Under the pieces are notes generated by a model. That model saw only the letters and a list, made by a program, of their open reading frames with translations, ran no database searches and had not been told where the DNA came from. 64,000 nucleotides of DNA from Pseudocitrobacter cyperus (GTDB lineage Bacteria; Pseudomonadota; Gammaproteobacteria; Enterobacterales; Enterobacteriaceae): NCBI RefSeq assembly GCF_039889165.1, contig NZ_JAYMYY010000010.1, positions 1 through 64,000 of the forward strand, given 5' to 3'. Position 1 is the stretch's first letter, and each line of letters starts with the position of its first letter. The position numbers and the translations under genes were made by a program. Shown piece after piece: positions 40,596-49,420 of this stretch.

Positions 40596-42758
40596 TTAGA
40601 CCGTTTCCAGCTTCGCGTATGCCGCGACCAGCCATTTGATGCCTTGCCCCTGGAATGCCACCTGTAAGCGACTGTGTTCGCCACTGCCCTCCAGGTTAAC
40701 GATCGTGCCCTCACCAAACTTAGCGTGGCGCACGCGCTGACCGAGTTTGTAACCCGTATCGTTCTCCGCTATCGGCGTCCCCATGCGTTGATGACTCACC
40801 GGGCGGCTGACGGTCGCGCGCAGGCGCACCTCTTCCACGCAGTTTTCCGGTAATTCCCCGATGAAACGAGACGGACGGTGATACACCTCTTTACCGTACA
40901 AGCGGCGAGTTTCGGCGTAGGTTAAGGTCAGTTTTTGCATCGCGCGCGTCACGCCAACGTAGGCCAGACGGCGCTCCTCTTCCAGACGTCCGCCCTCTTC
41001 CAGCGACATCTGGCTCGGGAACATGCCTTCTTCCATACCGACGATAAACACCTGTGGGAACTCCAGCCCTTTCGCTGAGTGCAGCGTCATCAGTTGCACC
41101 GCATCCTGCCAGGTATCCGCCTGCCCTTCCCCCGCTTCCAGCGCGGCATGAGAGAGGAATGCCTGCAGCGGCATTAAATCTTCGTCTTCTTCGTTGTACG
41201 CAAACTGGCGCGTTGCCGTCACCAGTTCATCTAAGTTTTCGATTCGCGTCTGGCCCTTTTCGCCTTTTTCCTGCTCGTACATCATGCGCAGGCCGGAGTC
41301 TTTCACTACGCGGTCTGTCTGCACGTGCAGCGGCATATCTGCCGTTTCCTGCGCCAGGGCATCAATCAGTTCCATAAAGCGCTGTAATGCGCTTGCAGCG
41401 CGCCCTGCCAGCGCTTTTTCCTGCAACAGCTCGCGGCAAGACTGCCACAGCGTGAGCTGGCGATCGCGGGAGGTCTGGCGCACCACATCAAGGGTGCGGT
41501 CGCCGATACCACGCGTCGGGGTGTTGACCACGCGTTCAAACGCCGCGTCATCATTGCGGTTGGCGATCAGGCGCAGATAAGAGAGCGCATCTTTGATTTC
41601 CTGGCGTTCGAAGAATCGCATACCGCCGTAAATGCGATACGGCATGCTCGCCTGAAGTAACGCCTCTTCCAGCACGCGCGACTGGGCGTTGCTGCGATAT
41701 AGAATGGCACACTGATCCAGCGCGCCGCCGTTGTCCTGCCAGGTTTTGATGCGATTGACCACGAAGCGCGCTTCGTCGAGCTCGTTGAAGGCGCAATAGA
41801 GCGAAATCGGCTCGCCATCCGCACCGTCAGTCCACAGTTTTTTACCGAGACGCCCGTTGTTGTTTTCAATCAGGGCGTTGGCCGCGCTCAGAATGTTGCT
41901 GGTAGAACGGTAGTTCTGCTCCAGACGGATAGTTTCAGCACCGGGGAAATCGTTCAGGAAGCGCTGGATGTTTTCCACCTGCGCACCACGCCAGCCGTAG
42001 ATTGACTGGTCATCATCGCCGACGATCATCACTTTGCCGGTATCGCCCGCCAGCAGACGGATCCATGCGTACTGAATATTGTTGGTATCCTGAAATTCGT
42101 CGACCAGGATATTGGTGAAGCGTTCACGGTAGTGTTGAAGGATGTGCGGCTTGTTGAGCCACAGTTCGTGGGCTCGCAGCAGCAGCTCGGCAAAATCCAC
42201 CAGGCCTGCGCGATCGCAGGCTTCCTGATAGGCCTGATAAACCTTCTGCCAGGTTTGTTCGACCGGATTGCCGTAGCTCTGAATGTGGTGCGGGCGCAGC
42301 CCTTCGTCTTTCTGGCTGTTGATGTACCACATCGCCTGACGCGGCGGCCACTGCTTCTCGTCGAGGTTCATCGCTTTGATCAGACGCTTCAGCAGGCGCA
42401 GTTGGTCTTCACTATCAAGGATTTGAAAATCCTGCGGCAGATTGGCGTCCAGGTGGTGCGCGCGCAATAAGCGGTGCGCCAGCCCGTGGAAGGTGCCAAC
42501 CCACATGCCGCCCTGCGTGGTGCCCATCAGTTGCCCGATACGGTGGCGCATCTCCGCCGCCGCTTTGTTGGTAAACGTCACTGCCATGATGGAATACGGC
42601 GAGCAGTTTTCCACGGTCATCAGCCAGGCGATACGGTGCACCAGCACACGCGTCTTACCACTGCCCGCCCCAGCCAGCACCAGCATGTTAGTGCGCGAGG
42701 CGGCGACGGCTTCGCGCTGTTTGTCATTAAGGCTGTCGAGCAGGTAAGAAACGTCCAT
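40596..42758 (-). CDS. uvrD: DNA helicase II UvrD
   Basis: Superfamily 1A 3'-5' helicase acting in nucleotide excision and mismatch repair and in clearing RNA polymerase. The start MDVSYLLDSL at 42758 gives 720 residues, the E. coli length; the frame extends 10 codons upstream without homology. Walker A is AGAGSGKT (28-35), Walker B is ILVDEFQDTN, motif III is GDDDQSIYGWRGA and motif VI is RRLAYVGVTRA. A LexA-like box lies upstream. It follows yigB by about 75 bases. Confidence 0.97.
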   Translation of the reverse strand: MDVSYLLDSLNDKQREAVAASRTNMLVLAGAGSGKTRVLVHRIAWLMTVENCSPYSIMAVTFTNKAAAEMRHRIGQLMGTTQGGMWVGTFHGLAHRLLRAHHLDANLPQDFQILDSEDQLRLLKRLIKAMNLDEKQWPPRQAMWYINSQKDEGLRPHHIQSYGNPVEQTWQKVYQAYQEACDRAGLVDFAELLLRAHELWLNKPHILQHYRERFTNILVDEFQDTNNIQYAWIRLLAGDTGKVMIVGDDDQSIYGWRGAQVENIQRFLNDFPGAETIRLEQNYRSTSNILSAANALIENNNGRLGKKLWTDGADGEPISLYCAFNELDEARFVVNRIKTWQDNGGALDQCAILYRSNAQSRVLEEALLQASMPYRIYGGMRFFERQEIKDALSYLRLIANRNDDAAFERVVNTPTRGIGDRTLDVVRQTSRDRQLTLWQSCRELLQEKALAGRAASALQRFMELIDALAQETADMPLHVQTDRVVKDSGLRMMYEQEKGEKGQTRIENLDELVTATRQFAYNEEDEDLMPLQAFLSHAALEAGEGQADTWQDAVQLMTLHSAKGLEFPQVFIVGMEEGMFPSQMSLEEGGRLEEERRLAYVGVTRAMQKLTLTYAETRRLYGKEVYHRPSRFIGELPENCVEEVRLRATVSRPVSHQRMGTPIAENDTGYKLGQRVRHAKFGEGTIVNLEGSGEHSRLQVAFQGQGIKWLVAAYAKLETV

Positions 42759-42804
42759 TGATGGCACCGTGTGTAGAGCGGACGACACATGTCCCCCGCA
42801 AAAA

Positions 42805-42824
42805 CCCTGTTGATTTATACAATA
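42805..42824 (-). promoter_or_regulatory. Putative LexA (SOS) box of uvrD
   Basis: CTGT (42807-42810), eight bases, ACAA (42819-42822), i.e. one mismatch from the CTGT-N8-ACAG LexA consensus, with an A/T-rich centre. It is located about 50 bases before the uvrD ATG. uvrD is a known SOS gene in E. coli. Confidence 0.7.
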
Positions 42825-42833
42825 CTGCGGCGA

Positions 42834-43550
42834 TTATATCAGCGAGGTCAGCGATGCCAACCGGGAAATTTCGATATGTGGAAGTAAACGGCTATCCGTT
42901 ACCTGCATCAGGTCGGCACCTTTCGGTTTGATCCAGCATGCCTGCATGCCACTGCGAATGGCTCCCGCGACGTCCGTCGTCAGATCATCACCCACATGTA
43001 GAATGGCGTTAAGCGGCACATCCAGCTTTTCAGCGGCCAAATGATACATATCGGCAAACGGCTTCGAGCGGCCATCCGGCCCGGCGCGCAGTACAAACTT
43101 AAAATAGTCGTTCAGGCCGAAAAGCTCCGGCTGGGCATTGCCATTGGTGATCGCCACCAGCGGCCATTTTTCCGCAAGCGTTGCCAGCGTATCGTGTGTT
43201 TCCTGCGGAACATCAATTCGGCTGCGCCATTGCGCGAAATTGGCCATCGCTGCATTTGCGCCAATGGTCGCTTCCTGGGCGGTTAAGCCCGCGTTGAGCA
43301 TGCCCAGTTCCAGGGCCCGGCGACGCCATTCGGTGACATCGTGATAAATTTCCGGCTCCGCTTTGCGCAGCGCGTCGCGCAGTTGCTGTAAATCGCGGTT
43401 TTCGAAATGGCGCAACGCCGGATGATAGCTGCGCACAAACGCCAGCGACTCCTGCTGGGTGCGATCGATCACCGGATGGTTGTCGTAAAGAGTGTCGTCC
43501 AGGTCAAACGTCAATGCGGCGATATGGCCCAGTGGTCGGTAAAAACGCAT
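42834..43550 (-). CDS. yigB: HAD phosphatase YigB (riboflavin pathway/FMN phosphatase)
   Basis: A 238-residue HAD-superfamily phosphatase. E. coli YigB hydrolyses 5-amino-6-(5-phosphoribitylamino)uracil phosphate and FMN, linking it to riboflavin synthesis. Motif I is LTFDLDDTLYDN (about 14-25), motif II is VAITNGNAQ, and motif IV is ILHVGDDLTTDVAGA. Its start overlaps the xerC stop by one base. Confidence 0.94.
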   Translation of the reverse strand: MRFYRPLGHIAALTFDLDDTLYDNHPVIDRTQQESLAFVRSYHPALRHFENRDLQQLRDALRKAEPEIYHDVTEWRRRALELGMLNAGLTAQEATIGANAAMANFAQWRSRIDVPQETHDTLATLAEKWPLVAITNGNAQPELFGLNDYFKFVLRAGPDGRSKPFADMYHLAAEKLDVPLNAILHVGDDLTTDVAGAIRSGMQACWIKPKGADLMQVTDSRLLPHIEISRLASLTSLI

Positions 43551-44452
43551 TATTTCCCCCGTTTAGCGCGTGGATGCGCGGCATCGTACACCGAGGCGAG
43601 GTGTTGAAAATCAAGATGGGTATAAATTTGGGTGGTTGAGAGATTGGCATGCCCTAACAGCTCCTGCACACCGCGCAGATCGCCGCTCGACTCCAGCATA
43701 TGGGTGGCAAAAGAGTGACGCAATTTATGTGGGTGGACGTGGCTATTCAGCCCCTGCTTGATTCCCCACTCGGCGAACCGTTTCTGTACGTTACGCGCCG
43801 AAATACGCTTTCCCAGTTTTGACAGGAACAGCGCATCATCATCAGAGCCAAACAGCCCGCGTAAATCAAGCCAGTGCTCAATCCACGCCACCGCATTGCG
43901 GCCAATAGGCAGGCGGCGTTCTTTGCTGCCTTTACCCATCACCCACACTTCCCCGGTGTCGAGGTCAAGATGTTTGATATCCAGGTTCACCAGTTCAGAA
44001 AGACGCAGACCAGCGCCGTACATCACTTCCAGCATCGCGCGGTCACGCACCGCCAGCGGATCGTTAATATCGATATCCAGCAGGCGATTGACGTCATCGA
44101 CGTCGATATTTTTCGGCAGATGGCGCGGGGCTTTTGGCGCGGAGATCCCTTTTGCCGGATTCGCGGGCAGGTCGCCCTGGCTCACCATCCAGTCAAAAAA
44201 GCTGCGTAAAGCCGACAAGCGTAACGCCAGGCTTGCCGCTCCCAGCCCTTTTCGGCGGCTGCGGGTCGCAAAGCTACGCACCATGGCAGCATCACATTGT
44301 TGCCAGCGCTTCAGGCCCATCTGCTGGGCCAGGTCAATGATGGCATCAAGCTGACGCTGATAATTGAGCAGCGTAATCGGACTAAGCTGACGTTCGACAC
44401 CCAGATAGCGCAGAAAACGCGTTACCGCGTCAGAGAGAAATTCGTCATTCAT
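43550..44452 (-). CDS. xerC: Tyrosine recombinase XerC
   Basis: Site-specific recombinase that, with XerD, resolves chromosome dimers at dif. It has 300 residues (E. coli 298). An N-terminal core-binding domain is followed by the catalytic domain with GAGLRLSELVNL (first Arg), HPHKLRHSFATHMLES (His and second Arg), LLGHANLSTTQIYTH (His and the Tyr nucleophile). It overlaps yigA by 4 bases in the lptM-dapF-yigA-xerC-yigB run. As a core-genome Xer protein it is not a mobile-element integrase. Confidence 0.97.
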   Translation of the reverse strand: MNDEFLSDAVTRFLRYLGVERQLSPITLLNYQRQLDAIIDLAQQMGLKRWQQCDAAMVRSFATRSRRKGLGAASLALRLSALRSFFDWMVSQGDLPANPAKGISAPKAPRHLPKNIDVDDVNRLLDIDINDPLAVRDRAMLEVMYGAGLRLSELVNLDIKHLDLDTGEVWVMGKGSKERRLPIGRNAVAWIEHWLDLRGLFGSDDDALFLSKLGKRISARNVQKRFAEWGIKQGLNSHVHPHKLRHSFATHMLESSGDLRGVQELLGHANLSTTQIYTHLDFQHLASVYDAAHPRAKRGK

Positions 44453-45156
44453 GCGCGCTCAACCCAGCGCGCCAGCAGCCCTGGCAGCATCAGCGCCACT
44501 TCCTGCAGAAGCTGCGTACCCTGCCCGGCTTCATAGTGGTGCACATCGCGGCTGGTGAACAGGATCACGCCCAGGTCACCATCGCTGCCCATCATCGACA
44601 TCGCGACTGAACCCACAGCTTTCGCTTCCGGCAGCACCACCAGCAATTCAGGGCCGTTCAACGTGCCCAGATAGTGGCGCTCCTGACCGAGACGCTGAAT
44701 ACGCAGCGGTTCAAAGGCCTGGCGCGATAGCACCAGTTGGGTGTATTTCGACGGTGCGCCCAGACGCCAGCGATCGGCAAAGAGACGAATCGACGCGCCT
44801 GCAAGGCCCAGATCGCGCGCCCAGCGATGAAAACGCAGCAGCAAATCGTCCAGACTTTCCGCGCTCGCCAGGTGATTTTGCAAATGCAGCAGGCGGTAAA
44901 ACAGCCCTTCGTTGGCTGTCGCCTGCTCCATCAGCAGCGCCATGTTCTCTTCAAGCGCATGAATATGATTACGCGCACGCGCCATATGCCACTCAACCAG
45001 CGACACCGTGCCGCGCACCGGATGCGGAACCCGCATCTGTTCCACAACCGCTGCGTTACGTATAAAAAATTCAGGATGTAGCAACAGATAATCCACGACG
45101 GCGCGATCGTCGAGCGCGCTTAATGCTTCCTGCTGTTCTTCCCCGACTTGTTTCAT
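44449..45156 (-). CDS. yigA: DUF484 (GAF-like) protein YigA
   Basis: A 235-residue DUF484 protein, conserved between dapF and xerC across enterobacteria. An N-terminal segment (VVDYLLLHPEFF) and a coiled-coil-like stretch are followed by a GAF-like domain (about 95-230) with GSVAMSMMGSDGDLGVILFTSRDVHHYEAGQGT. Its function is not known. It overlaps dapF and xerC by 4 bases each. Confidence 0.92.
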   Translation of the reverse strand: MKQVGEEQQEALSALDDRAVVDYLLLHPEFFIRNAAVVEQMRVPHPVRGTVSLVEWHMARARNHIHALEENMALLMEQATANEGLFYRLLHLQNHLASAESLDDLLLRFHRWARDLGLAGASIRLFADRWRLGAPSKYTQLVLSRQAFEPLRIQRLGQERHYLGTLNGPELLVVLPEAKAVGSVAMSMMGSDGDLGVILFTSRDVHHYEAGQGTQLLQEVALMLPGLLARWVERA

Positions 45157-45977
45157 AAGTGAATAAATCCGTCATAGACGTGTGCCGCCGGGCCAGTCAT
45201 ATACAACGGTTGACCCGGGCCTCTCCAGGCGATATCCAGACGCCCGCCTGGCAACTCCACGCGAACCTCGTCGTCCAGTAGCCCCTGCTGGATACCCACA
45301 GCAACCGCCGCACATGCGCCGCTGCCGCAGGCCTGCGTTTCACCCGCGCCGCGCTCATAGACGCGCAAACGGATGTGATCGCGTTTGACCACCTGCATAA
45401 AACCGATATTGGCGCGTTCCGGGAAGCGTTCGTGGCTTTCCATCACCGGGCCCAGCGACTCAACCGCCGCCGTTTCGACATCATCAACCTGAATGACGCA
45501 GTGTGGATTCCCCATCGATACCACGCCACATAATACTGTCTGCTCAGATGCCCGCATAATATAGGTCTTTTCCGCTTTGTTAGCGCGAAACGGCACCTGG
45601 GACGGTTCGAAATTCGGCTCGCCCATGTTGACGCGCACGAGGTCATCATCCGTTACGCTTAATACCATACGCCCGTTAGCGGTGCTGACGCGGATATCAC
45701 GTTTATTGGTCAGGCCTTTCAGACGCACGAAGCGCGCAAAGCAGCGCGCCCCGTTACCGCACTGCGACACTTCACTGCCGTCGGCATTGAAGATGCGGTA
45801 GTGGAAATCCAGGTCAGGATCGTAGGGCGGCTCGACGACCAGCAGTTGGTCGAAGCCGACACCAAGATGCCTGTCCGCCAGACGGCGAATCAGCTCTGGC
45901 GAGAAAAACACATTCTGCGTCACCGCGTCGACGACCATAAAATCGTTGCCAAGGCCATGCATTTTAGAGAACTGCAT
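45153..45977 (-). CDS. dapF: Diaminopimelate epimerase DapF
   Basis: PLP-independent epimerase that interconverts LL- and meso-diaminopimelate for peptidoglycan and lysine. It has 274 residues as in E. coli. The two catalytic cysteines sit in symmetrical motifs, SQCGNGARCFARF (about 73) and TQACGSGACAAVAVG (about 217). It lies 35 bases after lptM and overlaps yigA by 4 bases. Confidence 0.97.
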   Translation of the reverse strand: MQFSKMHGLGNDFMVVDAVTQNVFFSPELIRRLADRHLGVGFDQLLVVEPPYDPDLDFHYRIFNADGSEVSQCGNGARCFARFVRLKGLTNKRDIRVSTANGRMVLSVTDDDLVRVNMGEPNFEPSQVPFRANKAEKTYIMRASEQTVLCGVVSMGNPHCVIQVDDVETAAVESLGPVMESHERFPERANIGFMQVVKRDHIRLRVYERGAGETQACGSGACAAVAVGIQQGLLDDEVRVELPGGRLDIAWRGPGQPLYMTGPAAHVYDGFIHL

Positions 45978-46012
45978 TATCTACTCCCGTTACGCGGAAC
46001 AGAACGGTGATA

Positions 46013-46216
46013 TCAATAGTTAACTTGCGTCGGGCCGCCATCGTCGCCGCGATCGTTACGATCCGGTGAATCCGTTTGGATCTGGCTATCCGCGGGTTTC
46101 GTCGGCGGTGGCGCCGTTTTATCTGCCGGCGGGAAGTAGAGCGGGCCTTTAAGGCCGCAACCGGTAAGGCTAAGCAGAACAGCCAGCACGGCCAGCGGTC
46201 GGAAAATGTTCTTCAT
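46013..46216 (-). CDS. lptM: LPS-assembly lipoprotein LptM (YifL)
   Basis: Small outer-membrane lipoprotein that associates with the LptDE translocon and promotes oxidative maturation of LptD. The start at 46216 gives 67 residues, as in E. coli. The signal peptide ends in lipobox LTGC (Cys20), followed by the conserved GLKGPLYFPPADK and a Pro/Asp-rich, disordered tail. A longer in-frame start upstream is not supported. It is first gene of lptM-dapF-yigA-xerC-yigB. Confidence 0.93.
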   Translation of the reverse strand: MKNIFRPLAVLAVLLSLTGCGLKGPLYFPPADKTAPPPTKPADSQIQTDSPDRNDRGDDGGPTQVNY

Positions 46217-46402
46217 TCCAGGGTACCTGTAGTTCAAGACTTTCTGCTTTCTATCATCGCAGGAGAAGGCGTAAAAGCAAGCGTTTAGCATCTCTTTATG
46301 GAATCCGAAAAGCAGCGGATTGCCATGATTGTAACGTATTCAGGTTAGGCAATAGGGTTTACTTGGGGTTTTGTGAGTCATGTGCCCCGCCTGGATGGCT
46401 GT
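46217..46402. other. lptM/DKNYY intergenic region, left direct repeat
   Basis: This 186-base divergent gap holds the lptM promoter region and the left copy of the direct repeat at 46294-46343. On the minus strand TACAAT (46334-46329) inside the repeat could be the lptM -10. No strong promoter is visible for the DKNYY genes. Confidence 0.5.
46294..46343 (+). repeat. Direct repeat, left copy, flanking the DKNYY pair
   Basis: 50-base sequence matching 49195-49244 at 45 of 50 positions, with the last 27 bases (46317-46343) identical. The two copies are 2,901 bases apart and enclose both DKNYY genes exactly. This copy lies in the lptM promoter region. Confidence 0.9.
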
Positions 46403-47881
46403 ATGCGATACCGCAATGTGGTTTGTTTGTTGTCTTTTTCCCTTTTACTGCCGCCGGCGTGGGGATGCCGGCTTGATGAACCCGATCATCTCGCTTATCA
46501 AAAACAAGGGCGTGGCGTTGCTTATGTCTTTAATAATACAGAATCAACACGCACTCTCTCCCGACTGCCAGATGTCAACTTTAAGCAGCTTCGGCGACTG
46601 GCAGATCTGTCAAAAACGCCGGATAAAGATCCCTACTGGAAGTACCAGCAACCACTTACCCATCTCGCCACTGACTATTACGCCGAGGGTGTAAACGCCA
46701 CCCTGCTTCGTGCGTCTTATCACTCAGATGGTCGCTATATCCTGTGGGCGGGCGAAGTTATTCGTAATCCGGCAGGCGTACCGCCAGTGGATGTCGCGTC
46801 CTTTCGCGTTTTTGGTCGCTTCGCCGTAGATAAAAACAGCCTTTATTTTGACGGCGTGCGTACTGAGCCAAACGAGGGTGTCGATATCTCTACGATGGAT
46901 GCTGTACGTATCAACAAGCCATGGGCCGGATACTATGATCCAGCGTTCGCGGAAGTTTTACGCGACAAAAATTATCTTTATCTGCGTGGTCATCGGGCTG
47001 ATGCTCCGGATAGTTTTACCATTCAGGCACAAAAATCGTGGGATCAGCGCGGGAGGTTTTATCCCATCCACCCTTGTGTTGCCAGGCCGATTGGCCCCTG
47101 GGATACTCTGGCGCGGACGGCAACACAAGTTATTATCAATGGCCATGCGCTGGATGCCGATCCCGATACATTCGCCATTGTCCGTTGGCTCCCAGGTACG
47201 CAATTCATTTATCGCGATAAAAATGGCGTCAAACGCACCAGTCTCGCGGAAAAAAATGCCGAACCGCCCAGTCATGCATTAAGCAGAAAAGATTGTTCCG
47301 CCAATTTCAACATGCTGGAAGATAAGGTGACATGGCTGAAAGACTGGAACCGGGGCACCTGTGAAATGAAAACGATCCCCGGACTCGATCCTGAACAGTT
47401 CCATCCTCTCAACGACAGTGTCGCGCAGTATCAGGATCGCCTCTACAGCATCAAGATTTCGGAATTTGGCGAAAGATCGCTGGCCGTCATCACGCTTGAT
47501 GACCCGCACCTCATCATCAACCGCCGTTTTACCGCCGGTAAGCGCCATGGATATTTGTTGACGACCGACGGAAATGTGGCGGTTTTTGCCTCCAGTGGCC
47601 CTCTGGTGCTGCTGGATAACCGTATTCCGAATGAGCGCGAAGCGCATACGATGGACGACCAATACCACCCTAACTGGTTTGCCCGTGACGATCGCTATGT
47701 CTATATCTTCACCGGTACACAACTCTATCGCTATGCCACCGCCTGGCCACAGTATGCCCATGTTGTAGGGCAAACATTAAGAAGTGGGTATGGCTCAGCC
47801 GAATCCTGGGCAGGCGGCGTCCTCGTCACGCTGGAAGGTAAGTATGCAGATGCGTATTTCACCCCCCGGAAAGTCAAATGA
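46403..47881 (+). CDS. Exported DKNYY-repeat protein 1
   Basis: Uncharacterised protein of 492 residues from the ATG at 46403; a GTG at 46373 would add ten residues before the signal. The signal peptide MRYRNVVCLLSFSLLLPPAWG precedes a Cys that lacks a standard lipobox, so periplasmic or extracellular location is more likely than lipoprotein. Three DKNYY-family repeats are visible: DKNSLYFDG (143-151), DKNYLYLRG (188-196) and YRDKNGVKR (270-278). Further shared segments are KSWDQR, VAQYQDRLY and DDRYVYIFTG. It is paralogous to the next gene, which starts across its stop. Absent from the E. coli lptM-cyaY interval. Function unknown. Confidence 0.82.
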   Translation: MRYRNVVCLLSFSLLLPPAWGCRLDEPDHLAYQKQGRGVAYVFNNTESTRTLSRLPDVNFKQLRRLADLSKTPDKDPYWKYQQPLTHLATDYYAEGVNATLLRASYHSDGRYILWAGEVIRNPAGVPPVDVASFRVFGRFAVDKNSLYFDGVRTEPNEGVDISTMDAVRINKPWAGYYDPAFAEVLRDKNYLYLRGHRADAPDSFTIQAQKSWDQRGRFYPIHPCVARPIGPWDTLARTATQVIINGHALDADPDTFAIVRWLPGTQFIYRDKNGVKRTSLAEKNAEPPSHALSRKDCSANFNMLEDKVTWLKDWNRGTCEMKTIPGLDPEQFHPLNDSVAQYQDRLYSIKISEFGERSLAVITLDDPHLIINRRFTAGKRHGYLLTTDGNVAVFASSGPLVLLDNRIPNEREAHTMDDQYHPNWFARDDRYVYIFTGTQLYRYATAWPQYAHVVGQTLRSGYGSAESWAGGVLVTLEGKYADAYFTPRKVK

Positions 47882-47895
47882 ACGCAGGGGATATA

Positions 47896-49161
47896 ATGCC
47901 AGCAAAACATCTCTTTATTCTGGTCTCACTGCTTACGGCGTTTACGTCCGCCCTGGCAGCAGACCCACGTAGTTACGATTCGCCATACGGTAGAGACGAC
48001 GAGGTCGTTTACAGAAGCTTTTCCTATATTAATCACTCATATAAATGGGTCATTTATGCCACTTTCCCTGGCATAAAACGCGAAAATCTACGCGAAGCGG
48101 CTGATTTAAACGGTAAGCAAGAAGACTATTTTGACAGCGACAGATCGAGCCATGACGATGAGCATTTTCATTGGGTGACAGATGGTCATGTTATGCTATG
48201 GCGCGGCAACAAAGTCATTAATCCTCCAGGTGTTGCGGCTGTCGATTTCGCCAGCTTTCGCGCATACGATCGTTTTGCCATAGATAAATACAACATCTAT
48301 TTTGACGGTAAACGCGTTGCCCATAATAACGGCGTCGATCTGGCTACGCTGAAAATGAATCAGGGAAGAAACTCCACCACCTTAACAGACAAGAAAAATT
48401 TGTATCTCAAAGGAATCCCACTGGGTTCCGCCAGCGATGTCACCCTATTGGGTGAAAAATCCTGGGATCAGCGTCCTGAATTTGAAAGCAATAAACGTAA
48501 TAACTCCTCCGATATTATTATCCGCTTTGCCAACAAAATTTATCTTAATGGCGATCCGCTGAATGCTGATGCGGACAGTTTTCAGATTATCCGCTGGTAT
48601 CCAGACTCGCTGCTCATTTATCGTGATAAGCACGGTCTGAAACGCCACTCTTTTGGCCGTATTGTCGGCCATCTTGCCGAGCCGGAGTGCGGGATATTCA
48701 CGCTTAATGAAGATAACGTTCAGTGGCGCAAATCCCGTAGCGATGACTGTCAAAAAGATATATTACCCAATGTTGATCCGGAACAGTTTCATCTGTTGAC
48801 CGACAGAGTTGCCCAGTATCAGGATAATCTTTACGTAGCCAAAATATCGTTCTTCGGCGAAGAAGAACTGGAAGTTATCAAGCTGGATACGCCGGATTTA
48901 CAGATTAGTCATTCTCTCAGTGCCGGAGAAAAACACGGCTATTTTATTCGTTTATCCAAACCCGGAAGCGTTCTGGTGTTTGATACTATTGGCAAATTGC
49001 ACATCGATAATGATTTGGCCTGGGACGATCGCTATGTTTACACCTGGTCTGCCGATCAGCTTCATCGACATAGTTGCGGTTGCCCGGCGCAAGCCTACTA
49101 TAAAGAGACGGAGCAGAGGCAGGTGTTGATATTACCGGACAAATGTATCGCAGAGAATTAA
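47896..49161 (+). CDS. Exported DKNYY-repeat protein 2
   Basis: Paralogue of the preceding gene. The start at 47896 has AGGGGA five bases upstream and opens a clear Sec signal peptide (MPAKHLFILVSLLTAFTSALA, cut before ADP), giving 421 residues; an ATG at 47878 overlapping the upstream stop adds six residues. DKNYY repeats occur as DKYNIYFDG (130-138), DKKNLYLKG (165-173) and YRDKHGLKR (242-250). Like its neighbour it has KSWDQR, DPEQFH, VAQYQDNLY and DDRYVYTW, so the two arose by duplication. Base composition is more AT-rich than the flanks. Function unknown; co-expression with protein 1 is likely. Confidence 0.82.
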   Translation: MPAKHLFILVSLLTAFTSALAADPRSYDSPYGRDDEVVYRSFSYINHSYKWVIYATFPGIKRENLREAADLNGKQEDYFDSDRSSHDDEHFHWVTDGHVMLWRGNKVINPPGVAAVDFASFRAYDRFAIDKYNIYFDGKRVAHNNGVDLATLKMNQGRNSTTLTDKKNLYLKGIPLGSASDVTLLGEKSWDQRPEFESNKRNNSSDIIIRFANKIYLNGDPLNADADSFQIIRWYPDSLLIYRDKHGLKRHSFGRIVGHLAEPECGIFTLNEDNVQWRKSRSDDCQKDILPNVDPEQFHLLTDRVAQYQDNLYVAKISFFGEEELEVIKLDTPDLQISHSLSAGEKHGYFIRLSKPGSVLVFDTIGKLHIDNDLAWDDRYVYTWSADQLHRHSCGCPAQAYYKETEQRQVLILPDKCIAEN

Positions 49162-49194
49162 TGCGCAAACCACCAAAGAGGTCGACCTGAATAC

Positions 49195-49244
49195 CTTTAT
49201 AGGATCCGAAAAATAGTGGATTGCCATGATTGTAACGTATTCAG
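49195..49244 (+). repeat. Direct repeat, right copy, flanking the DKNYY pair
   Basis: Second copy of the 50-base repeat at 46294-46343, with five substitutions confined to the first 23 bases and 27 identical bases at 49218-49244. Confidence 0.9.
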
Positions 49245-49360
49245 ATAACGTATCGCCCAGTACAAAACCCCCTCTACGTCGTCAGGCGCTCGCCTTATGG
49301 AGGGGATCGGTTCGACGCGCTTGCGCTGAAGACGGAAGAAACGTGCCGTAAGGGCAAACT

Positions 49361-49389
49361 TTGAAGCGCTGACGCCATGTCGTTATACT
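49361..49389 (+). promoter_or_regulatory. cyaY promoter
   Basis: TTGAAG (49361-49366), 17 bases, TATACT (49384-49389): a good sigma-70 promoter, with predicted start about 25 bases before the cyaY ATG. Confidence 0.8.
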
Positions 49390-49420
49390 GCCGCTATCAC
49401 TTATAAAACGGGAAACTACA

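Larger units (their letters stand above)
49162..49420. other. DKNYY2/cyaY intergenic region, right direct repeat
   Basis: This 259-base gap contains the right direct repeat (49195-49244), a GC-rich stretch with CCCCTC/GAGGGG symmetry near 49265-49305 but no T-run, and the cyaY promoter. No gene is seen. Confidence 0.6.

Noticed and set aside
43550..44452. Tyrosine recombinase as sign of a genomic island
   Set aside because: It is core XerC in its standard operon (dapF-yigA-xerC-yigB), not an integrase next to a tRNA or att site.
46403..49161. DKNYY proteins as lipoproteins
   Set aside because: Protein 1 has AWGC at the cleavage region, which does not fit the lipobox, and protein 2 has an ordinary AxA signal peptidase I site.
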